Shown in pieces: positions 25,802 to 34,632 of a stretch of DNA of 64,000 nucleotides. The stretch spans positions 62,001 to 126,000 of the forward strand of contig JBFWUW010000007.1 in the NCBI GenBank assembly GCA_050247075.1, in the 5' to 3' direction. How positions within the stretch are numbered: position 1 is the stretch's first letter; each line of letters begins with the position of its first letter. The translations under genes and the position numbers were made by a program. The stretch is from JBFWUW01 sp050247075 (lineage in GTDB: Bacteria; Planctomycetota; Planctomycetia; Pirellulales; JBFWUW01). Under the pieces are notes generated by a model that was not told the origin of the DNA, ran no database searches, and saw only the letters and a list, made by a program, of their open reading frames with translations.

Positions 25802-25972
25802 ATGGACAAGAAGGCCAAGAAAAGGATCGACGTTATCAATCAAAAGCTGGGCCAACTGCGGCAGCAACTGGCGGGAGCCAAAAAACAGCCCGACGAGCCA
25901 GAGGACATCCCCCGTCTGGAAAAAGAAATCGCCGCGCTCGACGCCGAGTTGAAACAACTCAAGGCCACGTAG
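25802..25972 (+). CDS. 56-residue coiled-coil protein, function unknown
   Basis: An ATG after GAGAACAAC opens a 56-codon frame beginning MDKKAKKRIDVINQKLGQLR and ending LKQLKAT. It is charged, helical and heptad-like in two segments separated by a KKQPDEPED break. Similar short proteins are, to my recollection, common in planctomycete genomes. Codon use (third-position G/C in most codons) supports a real gene. It has its own short leader after the PA14 gene. Its role is unknown; a scaffold or dimerising factor is possible. Confidence 0.65.
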   Translation: MDKKAKKRIDVINQKLGQLRQQLAGAKKQPDEPEDIPRLEKEIAALDAELKQLKAT

Positions 25973-26082
25973 CCACAAGGCTCCTGCCCTATTTACTTGA
26001 GTCGGGGGTGGCTGCCCGTTGCCCTTCGCGCAAGAATGGAACATCGATGCCGTTTCCAGTCGCCGCGGCGGCGGACGCGCGG

Positions 26083-26499
26083 CTACTGCTTAAGGTCGAT
26101 ATTCAACGGCTCGTTGCCCGACTCTTTGACCGTGATGGTCAGGTCGGATGTCTTGGGATCGGTATAACGCGGAGGAATGGCCGGCCCAGTCACCGGCGCA
26201 GCGGTACCATCGGGACCGATCGCGGTGCGATTCATGACGGTGACGATGTATTCGCCCGCCGTGACGCCTCCCAGGCCGCCGGTGTTCACGGTAAAGTTGC
26301 CGTCGACACCAACCTCGCCATAACAGATCGTGCCGCCGCCCGTCTTCGGTTGCAACACCACCGTTGCGCCGGGCAAGACTTGTCCGTTGATCTTGAGCGA
26401 TCCCTTCAGCTCTGGCAAGGTGCTGCCCGAGCAGCCAGACAAGGCAGCCAGCAAACATCCGGCAAGCATCCAGCCCGACCACCGCACGCGACGTGACAT
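26083..26499 (-). CDS. Lipoprotein with carboxypeptidase-regulatory-like domain
   Basis: The 138-residue protein has a lipoprotein signal with lipobox LSGC (cysteine near residue 23), then one beta-sandwich domain (GSLKINGQVLPGATVVLQPK, GNFTVNTGGLGGVTAGEY) of the carboxypeptidase-regulatory or transthyretin-like type. Such small lipoproteins regularly follow DUF1559 genes in planctomycetes, and one lies 107 bases upstream here. The start is taken at MSRRVRW; a frame extending 16 residues upstream is less like a signal peptide. It is probably attached to the outer or inner membrane. The function is unknown. Confidence 0.8.
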   Translation of the reverse strand: MSRRVRWSGWMLAGCLLAALSGCSGSTLPELKGSLKINGQVLPGATVVLQPKTGGGTICYGEVGVDGNFTVNTGGLGGVTAGEYIVTVMNRTAIGPDGTAAPVTGPAIPPRYTDPKTSDLTITVKESGNEPLNIDLKQ

Positions 26500-26606
26500 A
26501 AGACCGCTCGCTCCGCCGCTCCGACCCGCCAATTTCGACATCGACACTTCCTTAGGTAAACCAGTCCGCCAAATCTTGCCGCTTTGCCGCCCGCCTGTTG
26601 CCGCGA

Positions 26607-27554
26607 TCAGAAATCGCTCTCTTGAGGAATGATTTGCTCGGTCTTGCGGTTGTCGCGAGTGCTCAGTGCTCGATAGACCAAGTGGCTAATGGTATCCTTG
26701 ATGAACTTGACTTGTCCATCGGCGAAGCAGAAGTTTGCCCCACCCATATGGTTGCTGCGGAACGACATGGAGTTGGCCTGATCGTACGGGGCTAACGTCT
26801 GGGGCTTGTAGTTGAGGGGAATGCTGCAGGTGGCCCAGTCACCGTTGGCGTAGCACCAGACGGAGTTCTGGTTGTACTTCATCACGTCTTCGCCGATCAT
26901 AAAGGTGTTACTGGTGCCGTCGCCAAAGCGTTCCCAACGGCTCGCGAACTGGTAGCTATTTCGCCAGAACAGGCCGTTGCAAGGATTGGTGGCGTGGGTG
27001 TCGGGCTCCGTACCGGGGAAAATGCTGGGAACGCCGCCGATGGTGATTCGCGTGTCCCCAATACAGCCCTTGTAGTTGCCCATGGCCACCAGAATGCCGG
27101 GGAAGTCAGGATGGCTGGTGGTGGTCGCGTCTGTATCGCCGTCGTCGGGACATGCCAGGCCCGGTATACGGAAGGCCAAGGCATCGCGATTTTTAACAGC
27201 AGGGTCACGCAGTCCGCCGCCAGAGAAAAAGTCTCCTTTCGACTCCAACGCATTCTGTATGTTGCGGCTTTCCATGTAACCCAGCGCGCCGACAATCCAA
27301 CCGCGGCCATTGCGTTGTGGATAGGGGTTGGCTCCCTCGGACCAAGGTGAAATACTGATCGGAATAACCTTTTGCGACGCCAAGTATTGTTGCACGGCGG
27401 TCCCTAGCTGCCGAATATTGTTGGCGCATCGGGCCACTCGCGATCTGGCCCGCGCCCCTTGAACGGCCGGTAGCAGCATACCGATCAGAATGCCGATGAT
27501 GGTGATGACGACCAGTAATTCAACGATGGTGAAACCGGTGCGGCGTATACGCAT
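26607..27554 (-). CDS. DUF1559 prepilin-like protein
   Basis: The 315-residue protein starts RRTGFTIVELLVVITIIGI, a type IV prepilin N-terminus with cleavage after the glycine and a glutamate at mature +5. It is followed by the DUF1559 beta-rich domain with the C-terminal signature HMGGANFCFADGQV, the H-x(n)-DG motif. Planctomycetes carry dozens to hundreds of DUF1559 proteins; they may form pseudopilin-like surface or secretion structures, but this is unproven. A downstream lipoprotein gene completes the usual pair. An 8-bp stem hairpin (27572-27594) lies in the 5' leader just upstream of an AGGAAG ribosome-binding site. Confidence 0.9.
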   Translation of the reverse strand: MRIRRTGFTIVELLVVITIIGILIGMLLPAVQGARARSRVARCANNIRQLGTAVQQYLASQKVIPISISPWSEGANPYPQRNGRGWIVGALGYMESRNIQNALESKGDFFSGGGLRDPAVKNRDALAFRIPGLACPDDGDTDATTTSHPDFPGILVAMGNYKGCIGDTRITIGGVPSIFPGTEPDTHATNPCNGLFWRNSYQFASRWERFGDGTSNTFMIGEDVMKYNQNSVWCYANGDWATCSIPLNYKPQTLAPYDQANSMSFRSNHMGGANFCFADGQVKFIKDTISHLVYRALSTRDNRKTEQIIPQESDF

Positions 27555-27571
27555 GATGTAGCTTCCTTAGG

Positions 27572-27594
27572 GGAGACGGATTGCAGCCGTCTCC
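27572..27594 (-). promoter_or_regulatory. Leader hairpin upstream of the DUF1559 gene
   Basis: GGAGACGG and CCGTCTCC form a perfect 8-bp stem with a seven-base loop. It lies 18 bases before the DUF1559 start codon, next to the ribosome-binding site. It could affect mRNA stability or translation; no known riboswitch class is recognised. Confidence 0.4.
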
Positions 27595-27863
27595 ATGTGG
27601 CGCGTCCCGCGGCGCATGGCCCTGTGCCGCCAAGATTTGAGTTATCAGAAACGCGCTAGAACCGTATAAGTTTTTGATACCCATGCCGGGGGCGGTTGTC
27701 AAACCAATTGTGCCGATTTGGCGATTCAAGGGAACAATGGCCGGCCGCCACCTGCCCTGGCCGCGCTTGACTTCAACGGGCCGTGATTTACGCTGCCAAG
27801 AGTTTCAGCGGTCTCCCCGCCATACCAACCCTAACATGTTGCCTACTAGAGAAAGGCTATCCC
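27595..27863. other. Divergent intergenic region
   Basis: This region separates the DUF1559 gene (minus) from the DUF1080 gene (plus). There is no gene in it. The DUF1080 start is preceded by AGAAAGG. Confidence 0.5.
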
Positions 27864-28676
27864 ATGCCCGCCTGGCCTCGTTTGTTGTTTGCCGGCTTGT
27901 TGACCTTTGCCTGCGGGGCATGGCTAATTCAAATGCCGCAGGCTGCTGAGGAACCGGGCGACGAGGGCTTTGTTTCCATATTTGACGGCCAGACTTTGGC
28001 CGGCTGGCACAAGAATCCGGAGAAAATTGGCCACGGTACCGGCGGAGAATGGACCGTCGAGGAGGGTGCCATCACCGGGCAGCAAGATCCCCCTGGCAGC
28101 GGCAACGGCGGTATTTTGCTGACCGACGAAAAATTCGGCGACTTCGAGCTGCTGATCGACCTCAAGCCCGACTGGGGCGTATGTAGCGGCCTGTTTGTCC
28201 GCGGCAACGACCGTGGCCAGTGCTTTCAGATGATGGTCGATTATCACGAGGCGGGCAACGTCGGCCATATTTATGGCGAGGGGACGGGCGGCTTCAATAA
28301 TCGGCCCTTTGAAATCTTTGGCATCTACAACGACCAGAAAGAACTGGCATCGCTGACCGCCAAATCCAACGAGGCCAAACTGCCCGAGGCCTACAGCATC
28401 GCCCCAGGCGCCTGGGTTAAAGCCTGGAAAGTCAACGACTGGAACACGGCCCGCGTGCGCGTAGTGGGCAACCCGGCGGTCGTCACCACTTGGATCAACG
28501 GCCAAAAAGTCAGCGAATTTGACGGCAACAGCTACAATGGTCCCAGCTATGACAAAAGCCAGGTCGCGGAAACGTTAGGAGACGAGGGGAGCATTGCCGT
28601 GCAGGTCCACGGCGGCAAGAGTTGGCCGGAGGGGGCCAAGTGCCGCTGGAAGAACATTCGCGTCAAGAAGCTGTAA
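27864..28676 (+). CDS. Secreted DUF1080 (3-keto-disaccharide hydrolase-like) protein
   Basis: The 270-residue protein has a signal peptide (about 1-30) and a DUF1080 jelly-roll domain: GFVSIFDGQTLAGWH, then WTVEEGAITGQ, then FGDFELLIDLKPDWGVCSGLFVR cut by the usual glycine turns, and a final KCRWKNIRVKKL. DUF1080 domains act on 3-keto sugars as lyases, hydratases or hydrolases in the periplasm. It opens an apparent operon with an MBL hydrolase nine bases downstream and a Gfo/Idh/MocA oxidoreductase. The start at 27864 has an AGAAAGG ribosome-binding site; 27 upstream in-frame residues were excluded. Confidence 0.85.
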   Translation: MPAWPRLLFAGLLTFACGAWLIQMPQAAEEPGDEGFVSIFDGQTLAGWHKNPEKIGHGTGGEWTVEEGAITGQQDPPGSGNGGILLTDEKFGDFELLIDLKPDWGVCSGLFVRGNDRGQCFQMMVDYHEAGNVGHIYGEGTGGFNNRPFEIFGIYNDQKELASLTAKSNEAKLPEAYSIAPGAWVKAWKVNDWNTARVRVVGNPAVVTTWINGQKVSEFDGNSYNGPSYDKSQVAETLGDEGSIAVQVHGGKSWPEGAKCRWKNIRVKKL

Positions 28677-28685
28677 GTACCGGCC

Positions 28686-29423
28686 ATGCAACTTATTTTT
28701 TTGGGAACCGCCGGTTATCACCCCAACGAGCAACGGCATACCTCGTGTTTGCTGCTGCCGGAAGTAGGCGTGTTGCTCGATGCCGGCACGGGTCTGTTTC
28801 GCTTGCGCGGCCGGTTGCAGACGGAACGGCTCGATATTTTTTTGACGCATGCGCACTTGGACCATATTGTCGGCCTGACCTTTTTGTTGGGTTTGCAACA
28901 TCACTCGCCATTGACGGTCACGGTTCATGGCGATGGTGATAAACTGTCCGCCATCCAGCGGCACTTGTTTTCAGAAGCGACTTTTCCGGTGCCATTGGCG
29001 GGCGAGTTTTTACCGCTGTCCACACCCGTTCCGCTGGCTGGTGGAGGACGTCTGTCGTACTTTCCGCTGACGCATCCGGGCGGCTCGCTGGGATTTCGGC
29101 TCGACTGGCCGGGCCATTCCCTGGCTTATGTCACGGACACGACCGCTTCGCCCAATGCCGAATACGTGCGGCATCTGCGCAGCGTGGACCTGTTGGTTCA
29201 CGAATGCAATTTTGGCGACGAACATGTGGAGTTCGCCCGCCTGACGGGGCATAGCCATACCACGGCGGTGGCCGAGATCGCGCGGGAAGCCCAGGTCGGG
29301 CGGCTGGTGTTGACCCATTTCGACCCGTCCGATGAGCGGCCCGACCCGATTGGTCTGGCTACGGCCCGGCGGATTTTTCCGGCGACCGAACTGGCGCACG
29401 ACCTGATGCAGGTTAATTTTTGA
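28686..29423 (+). CDS. Metallo-beta-lactamase-fold hydrolase, RNase Z-like
   Basis: The 245-residue protein carries the MBL metal motif THAHLDHI near residue 58, then LTHPGG, a second aspartate in YVTDTT, HECNF, and terminal histidines in LTGHSHTT and LTHFDP. The start MQLIFLGTAGYHPNEQRHTS resembles RNase Z and other one-domain hydrolases that act on nucleic acid or small esters. It is nine bases after the DUF1080 gene and eight bases before the Gfo/Idh start. The substrate is unknown; operon context suggests a sugar derivative or lactone, but a tRNA 3'-processing role cannot be excluded. Confidence 0.85.
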   Translation: MQLIFLGTAGYHPNEQRHTSCLLLPEVGVLLDAGTGLFRLRGRLQTERLDIFLTHAHLDHIVGLTFLLGLQHHSPLTVTVHGDGDKLSAIQRHLFSEATFPVPLAGEFLPLSTPVPLAGGGRLSYFPLTHPGGSLGFRLDWPGHSLAYVTDTTASPNAEYVRHLRSVDLLVHECNFGDEHVEFARLTGHSHTTAVAEIAREAQVGRLVLTHFDPSDERPDPIGLATARRIFPATELAHDLMQVNF

Positions 29424-29431
29424 ATGTCTCC

Positions 29432-30496
29432 ATGAAAAGACGCCAACAGCCTCGCTATAAGGCGGCCATTATTGGCTTGGGCTTTATCGGCGCGGGAGAC
29501 CAGGTGTCGGGCGACCGGCTGGGGCAACAGGTGCGCGATTTGGATGGCACGCATGCCGCATCGCTAGGGAACCATTCGAGCATTGAACTGGTGGCCGGCA
29601 GCAGCCGAGATGTCGGCCGCCGCGAGCGGTTTGCCGCCCGCACCGGTTGCCGCACCTACGCCGATTGGCGCAAGATGCTGAAGATTGAGCAGCCCGACAT
29701 TGTCAGCGTGGCCACATATGCCCCACAACATGCCAAAATGGTGGTCGCCTGCGCGGCCGCCGGGGTGAAAGCCATCTTTTGCGAAAAGCCGCTCGCCACC
29801 CGGCTGGCCGATGGCGAGGTGATGCTGGCTGCCTGCCAGGCGACCGGCACGCTGTTGGCCGTCAACCACAACCGGCGTTTCCACCTCTTGTATTCCAAGT
29901 TGCAAGCGTTTATCGCGGAAGGCCGGCTTGGGGAATTGACCTCCGGCCGGGTGGAATGGGGGACCGGCCGCCTGGGAAACGTCGGCACCCACTTTTTCGA
30001 CGCCATCCGGTTTGTCACCGGCCGGCCGATTGCCGCGGTCTCTGGCACGCTGGATCCCACGGGCCGGCCCGACTGCCGCGGTAAAGCCTTTCGCGATCCC
30101 GGCGGTTGGGGCTGGCTGGCCCTGGAGGAAACCGCTGAATTTCCCCCTTTGATGGTCGCCGTGGACGCGGGCGATAACTCCACGTCGTCGGCCCAGCTCG
30201 TTCTGCACGGCACGCATGGCAGCGTCGTCATGGCCGATACAACCGCAACCTGGTACCAGGTCAACGGCCGAAAGCAGACTTGGCAGGTCGGTACCGGTCC
30301 CAGTTCGATGGACCAGGCCGTGGGGGCCATCGTTGCGCATCTCGACCAGCGTCAGCCGTTTCCCCATTCCGCGAAAGATGCCTTGCACGTCCTGGAAGCC
30401 ATCATCGCATTCCATGCCTCTCACCGCCGCCACAGCGAATGGGTGCGGTTGCCATTGCAGGGCCGCGACCGCAAGATTGTCGTCCGCAGCGGGTGA
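29432..30496 (+). CDS. Gfo/Idh/MocA-family oxidoreductase
   Basis: The 354-residue protein has a Rossmann loop (IIGLGFIGAGD), the EKP motif in FCEKPLATRLADG, the NHNRRFHLLY strand, and the catalytic region GNVGTHFFDAIRF. Members use NAD(P) to oxidise or reduce sugars or cyclitols, often at C3. In this operon with a DUF1080 protein a 3-keto-sugar role is a reasonable inference, since C3 oxidation followed by lyase or hydrolase action is a known pair. There is no signal peptide, so it is probably cytoplasmic. An upstream TTG at 29420 could add four residues. Confidence 0.85.
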   Translation: MKRRQQPRYKAAIIGLGFIGAGDQVSGDRLGQQVRDLDGTHAASLGNHSSIELVAGSSRDVGRRERFAARTGCRTYADWRKMLKIEQPDIVSVATYAPQHAKMVVACAAAGVKAIFCEKPLATRLADGEVMLAACQATGTLLAVNHNRRFHLLYSKLQAFIAEGRLGELTSGRVEWGTGRLGNVGTHFFDAIRFVTGRPIAAVSGTLDPTGRPDCRGKAFRDPGGWGWLALEETAEFPPLMVAVDAGDNSTSSAQLVLHGTHGSVVMADTTATWYQVNGRKQTWQVGTGPSSMDQAVGAIVAHLDQRQPFPHSAKDALHVLEAIIAFHASHRRHSEWVRLPLQGRDRKIVVRSG

Positions 30497-30705
30497 CGAT
30501 TATGGCAGAAGGATGAAGAAATGGCTGCGGCCCCTTTGTGGGAATGTCCGTCGCGGATTGTAACGATTTTTCCGACAATTTTAGTCTAAAACTAGTTTGC
30601 CGGTCTGGAAAAGCAAACCTAGGTTTTGGCAGTTTCAGCTTTAATCGCGTTTGCCGCGGGGCCGGGGCGGCAAATGGAATCTGTCGCATTCAGGAGTTGC
30701 TTACG

Positions 30706-30891
30706 ATGAACCGTTTCGTTCAATCGGTGCGGTCTTTCCTCAAGTCGGAAGACGGTCCCACCGCGGTCGAGTACGCCGTGATGCTAGCCTTGATCGTCAT
30801 TGTGTGCCTGGCAAGCATCCGCGCCATCGGTACCAACGCCAGCACGACGTTCAACAACGTCTCTGGTTCGATCAAGGGGACCAGCAGCTAA
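30706..30891 (+). CDS. Flp/Fap-type pilin, standalone
   Basis: The 61-residue protein has a short charged leader ending in a glycine, then GPTAVEYAVMLALIVIV, the Flp prepilin signature with the E-Y pair after the processing site, and a small polar tail ending GSIKGTSS. Flp pilins form Tad pili for adhesion after processing by a TadV-type peptidase. No tad assembly gene is present in the window, so the machinery must lie elsewhere. The ATG at 30706 follows AGGAG. An upstream in-frame extension (to 30538) is not pilin-like. Confidence 0.85.
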   Translation: MNRFVQSVRSFLKSEDGPTAVEYAVMLALIVIVCLASIRAIGTNASTTFNNVSGSIKGTSS

Positions 30892-30990
30892 CCCGCCGTA
30901 ATCCTGGACGGTTTTCTCCGCTATCGTCCACATGAGCGTTTGCCGCCAGCCGTCCCTCGTGGCGCTGCGCGGCTGCGTTCATGTAGCGCC

Positions 30991-31569
30991 TCATGCCCCT
31001 GGCCGTTCCAAGCCAAAGTCGAGCTTGCGCTGGGGGTCTTTGATGGAGTTGGGGTTGAGCTCCTTGAACAGCAGGCTGGGCTGGATATCGGCGTTGTGCT
31101 GATATTTGTTGCTGGCGTATTCACTCACCGGGCCCGCGATCTCGTGGTAAAAGATCTGGCAGATGGCCACGTCGGGATAAATCCGCACGGGATGGACGGC
31201 GAACATCTCCAGCGTCCAGTAGCCGCAAAAGCCGACATCGCCAAAGCCGGCTGTAACATGCACAAACAGGCCTAGCCGGCCGATGGACGAACGGCCCTCG
31301 ATCATGGGTACCAGGTTGTGCGTCTCGGTTCGCTCGACCGTGCGGCCCAGATACAACTGGTTGGGATTCAGCACCAACCCGTCGGGCGGAATGACCTGCC
31401 GCCGCACGCGATTGGCCTTGCGCATGTCGAGCACGACCTCTTCATAGATCATCAGCTCGTTGTGCAGCGACAGGTTGTAGCTGTTAGGGTTGAGGTGTTC
31501 CTCGCGAAACGGCTCAATGCAAATATCGGTCCCCAGGCGCTCGCGAATCTGATGTCCAGACAGGATCAT
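30991..31569 (-). CDS. dcd: dCTP deaminase
   Basis: The 192-residue protein starts MILSGHQIRERLG and contains the deaminase/dUTPase motif MIEGRSSIGRLGLFVHVTAG and the following GFGDVGFCGYWTLE, with catalytic residues in the SSIGRLG region. It makes dUTP from dCTP for dTMP synthesis. Whether it also has dUTPase activity cannot be judged by eye. A longer frame to 31665 overlaps the start of mnmE and was rejected. It is divergent from mnmE, with an intergenic gap of as little as 23 bases. Confidence 0.92.
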   Translation of the reverse strand: MILSGHQIRERLGTDICIEPFREEHLNPNSYNLSLHNELMIYEEVVLDMRKANRVRRQVIPPDGLVLNPNQLYLGRTVERTETHNLVPMIEGRSSIGRLGLFVHVTAGFGDVGFCGYWTLEMFAVHPVRIYPDVAICQIFYHEIAGPVSEYASNKYQHNADIQPSLLFKELNPNSIKDPQRKLDFGLERPGA

Positions 31570-31592
31570 GGCGGTTCTCGGACCAGGGGATT

Positions 31593-33071
31593 TTGGGAAA
31601 CGGTGCCTCGGCCATCGAAGGGGAACATGATTTTTGGCATAATCCCCGCATCGCCGCAAGCACAAGGAAGCTCCCCATCGATCTTGATACCACCATTGCC
31701 GCCATTGCCTCTCCGCCAGGGGGCGCGGCGCGGGGAATTGTCCGCCTGAGCGGGCCGAATGTTATCGCGTGCGTGCAGCAATTATTTGCCGCCACGGATG
31801 GCCGCGATTTGGCCGGCATCCAGCGGCCCACGGCGGTCGCCGGCCAGTTGGCCCTGCCCGGCCTGTTTTCGCCGCTTCCCTGCCGCCTATTGTTGTGGCC
31901 CACAGCCAGCAGTTACACCCGGCAGCCGACGGCCGAACTTCACGCTCCAGGCTCGCCGCCGCTGTTGGCCCACCTGTTGGAATGCCTCTGCTCGGCCGGA
32001 GCTGTGTTGGCCCGACCGGGTGAGTTTACCTTGCGGGCCTTTCTGGCGGGACGGATCGACCTGACCCAGGCCGAGGCCGTGTTAGGGGTCATCGACGCCG
32101 ATAGCCGCCACGCTCTTGATTCCGCCTTACGGCAACTTGCCGGCGGGCTGGGCCAGCCGTTGGCGGCGCTGCGCGAGGAATTGCTCAATCTGCTGGCCGA
32201 TCTGGAAGCGGGCCTCGATTTTGTCGATGAAGACCTGGACTTTCTCGACCGCGATCTGCTGGCGGACAGGCTGCATGCGGCGCACGATCATGTGGCTGGC
32301 GCGGCCAGGCAACTGGCCGTCCGCGGTGAAGTTCGCGACGTGGTGAAGGCCGTCTTGACCGGTCCCCCCAATGCCGGCAAGAGCAGCCTGTTCAATGCCT
32401 TGGCCGGCGGAGAGCGGGCCTTGGTTTCGCCCATCGCCGGCACGACCACCGACTACCTGGCCTGCGACCTGAACCTGGACGGCGTGGCCTGCCGCTTGAT
32501 CGACACCGCGGGCCACGACCTTCAACCAGTTCACGGCGTGCCGCGACTGGCCCAGCAATTTCGCCAGCAGCAACAGCAACAAGCCGATGTGGCAGTCCTC
32601 TGTCAAGAAGCCGGCGGCTCCACGCCTGGCTGGCCGCTCGATGAATCGTTCTTGAATGAATCCGCCGCCGCGGTTTCGTTGCGGGTTTGGACCAAGTGCG
32701 ACCAGCCGAACGTGTTGGAACCAGACCCTCGCACGGCCGTGGAGCAAAGCCACCCGTTGCCGTTGGCCACCAGCGCCGTGCGGGGCGATGGCCTGGCGGA
32801 ACTTCGCCAGGCGTTGCGCCGCGCTTGCCAAGAGGTACAATCGTCGCGAAGCACGGGAGTGGCCGCCACGGCTGCGCGTTGTCACGAAAGTTTGCGGCTG
32901 GCGGCCGCCGCGCTATGTCAAGCAAGCGAACTGGTTGCAACCTCCGCGGGTGACGAACTCATGGCGGCCGAAATACGGCTGGCCCTGGACGAGCTAGGTC
33001 ACGTCGTGGGGGCAATCTACACGGACGACCTACTGGACCGCATCTTCAGCCGTTTCTGCATCGGAAAGTAA
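31593..33071 (+). CDS. mnmE: tRNA modification GTPase MnmE
   Basis: The product (up to 492 residues) has the N-terminal folate-binding domain from TTIAAIASPPG, a helical domain, and a GTPase insert with G1 GPPNAGKSS, G2 GTTTD, G3 DTAGHD and G4 TKCD. It ends in the catalytic tail CIGK. With MnmG it makes the 5-carboxymethylaminomethyl group on wobble uridine 34. No in-frame ATG exists before the conserved start; the TTG at 31593 is the only standard alternative, giving a 36-residue extension. A glutamine run (QQFRQQQQQQADV) sits in the switch II region. MnmG is not in this window. Confidence 0.9.
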   Translation: MGNGASAIEGEHDFWHNPRIAASTRKLPIDLDTTIAAIASPPGGAARGIVRLSGPNVIACVQQLFAATDGRDLAGIQRPTAVAGQLALPGLFSPLPCRLLLWPTASSYTRQPTAELHAPGSPPLLAHLLECLCSAGAVLARPGEFTLRAFLAGRIDLTQAEAVLGVIDADSRHALDSALRQLAGGLGQPLAALREELLNLLADLEAGLDFVDEDLDFLDRDLLADRLHAAHDHVAGAARQLAVRGEVRDVVKAVLTGPPNAGKSSLFNALAGGERALVSPIAGTTTDYLACDLNLDGVACRLIDTAGHDLQPVHGVPRLAQQFRQQQQQQADVAVLCQEAGGSTPGWPLDESFLNESAAAVSLRVWTKCDQPNVLEPDPRTAVEQSHPLPLATSAVRGDGLAELRQALRRACQEVQSSRSTGVAATAARCHESLRLAAAALCQASELVATSAGDELMAAEIRLALDELGHVVGAIYTDDLLDRIFSRFCIGK

Positions 33072-33108
33072 ACTTACGCACCCAACCACCATTGGCGAAT
33101 GAACGCTC

Positions 33109-34632
33109 ATGCCTAAACCAGATGCCATGCCGATGGATGCCTGCCCGTTGACCGCCGCCGAGCAACGACGCAACTTGCTGTTGTTCGGCGCGAATATTGG
33201 CTTGATCTATTTGGGTGCGCCGGTGCTGTACGTGGGGCTGACGCAAGCCGCGCTGCTCCAACATCTGGGCGCATCGAACACCTTCGCGAACTTGCCATCG
33301 TCGTTCTATTTTTGGATGACGCCGCTGCCAATCTTGGCCGCCTGGTGGTTTCATCGCTCGCGCCAGATCAAACCGGTGATTGCCGGCTGTTTTTTGCTGG
33401 CCGCGCTGGGAGGGCTGCTGGTGGCGGGTACGTTGGTCTTTCCCACGCCCGCTTGGGCGGCGGCGATGTTACGCGGGTTGAACGCCAGGCTGCCGGAACC
33501 GCTTCAAGTGCCTATCCACTGGTCCGCGCCGGTTGTGTTGTTGCACTCGGCGTTGCTGGGGGGCGTCCTAGTGACGGTTTCGGCCTTTCAATGGGTGGTG
33601 ATCGGCAAGGGGGTGGCCGAGTCGCGCCGCGGCAAGGTGCTGGCACTGGCTTTTGGCGTGGGGCCGCTGCTGGCGGTGGCCAGCGCCCTGGCGTGCCAAC
33701 TTATCTTTTCTGGCAGTCTAGAACTTCCCACGTTGTGGCAGGGGCATCAGCCGTGGCGGATGGAAATTGCGCCGCTGGCGTTTCCCGGCAACTTCGCGGT
33801 ACTGTTTGCAGCTACCACGCCCATCCTGGGGCTGGCGGCCCTGCTTTCCATGAAGTTCGTGCTGCCGCCGCCCGACGCGGATGAACAGGCGGCCCGTGAA
33901 TCGTTCTTCGACGGCGTGTTGGCTGGATTCGGCGGTTTCTTCAGCAACCGCTTGATCTTGCTGGCTTCGATATGCCTGATCCTGGTCGGCTCGGGCTATT
34001 CCATCATCAATAACTTCACGCTTTCCACCAGCAGCGTCGTGGCGAAGGGAGAAAAGGCCGAGGTCAATGAGGTCAAGGAACCAGAGGAGCCGGCGAACGA
34101 CGTCAAACCGCCGGCGGACAAGAAACCGGAGAATGCCACGCAGTATGTGGGCTATCAGCACGCGATTCGGTTTGCCTTCAAAGCGGTGGGGGGGCTGTTG
34201 CTGGGCTGGCTGCTTTCGTTGACCCATCCCAAGGCTGGCATGTTGGTCACGGCCGGGTTTTGTCTGGCGAGCGTGCTATGGGTGCAAGCGGTGGCGGGCC
34301 AGTGGATTGCCGGCGTGGCGGGTAAGTGGTTCTTGTTGAGTTTTGGCCTGATTGGTATCGGCGAGTTGTTTGGAGTCTATTTCCCCAACTATATCTTGAG
34401 TTGCTCACCCAAAAGCCAAATGCGGCGGAACATGTCATTCACCGGCATGTTGAACATGCCCACGGCATTCGCACCCTTACTGTTCGGCCTGATTGCCGAC
34501 AGCGTGGCGGCTGCCACCGAAGATCCAGCCGCGGGTTTCATCGCCAGTTTTTGGGTCGCGGTGACAATTCTGTGCGCCGCACTGGCATTGGTGCTGGTAT
34601 TGCCAACGCGGCCAGAGCCAAGCGGGGAATAG
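33109..34632 (+). CDS. Major facilitator-like multi-spanning transporter
   Basis: The 507-residue protein has about 12 hydrophobic helices in two halves separated by a long charged loop (about residues 313-345, rich in E, K and P). MFS-like features include a basic turn after TM2 (FHRSRQIKP) and a helix-rich C-terminal half with FGLIGIGELFGVYFPNYIL. I do not recognise a substrate-specific signature. The ATG at 33109 lies 37 bases after mnmE, so it could be co-transcribed. The charged loop length is unusual for an MFS protein. Confidence 0.75.
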   Translation: MPKPDAMPMDACPLTAAEQRRNLLLFGANIGLIYLGAPVLYVGLTQAALLQHLGASNTFANLPSSFYFWMTPLPILAAWWFHRSRQIKPVIAGCFLLAALGGLLVAGTLVFPTPAWAAAMLRGLNARLPEPLQVPIHWSAPVVLLHSALLGGVLVTVSAFQWVVIGKGVAESRRGKVLALAFGVGPLLAVASALACQLIFSGSLELPTLWQGHQPWRMEIAPLAFPGNFAVLFAATTPILGLAALLSMKFVLPPPDADEQAARESFFDGVLAGFGGFFSNRLILLASICLILVGSGYSIINNFTLSTSSVVAKGEKAEVNEVKEPEEPANDVKPPADKKPENATQYVGYQHAIRFAFKAVGGLLLGWLLSLTHPKAGMLVTAGFCLASVLWVQAVAGQWIAGVAGKWFLLSFGLIGIGELFGVYFPNYILSCSPKSQMRRNMSFTGMLNMPTAFAPLLFGLIADSVAAATEDPAAGFIASFWVAVTILCAALALVLVLPTRPEPSGE

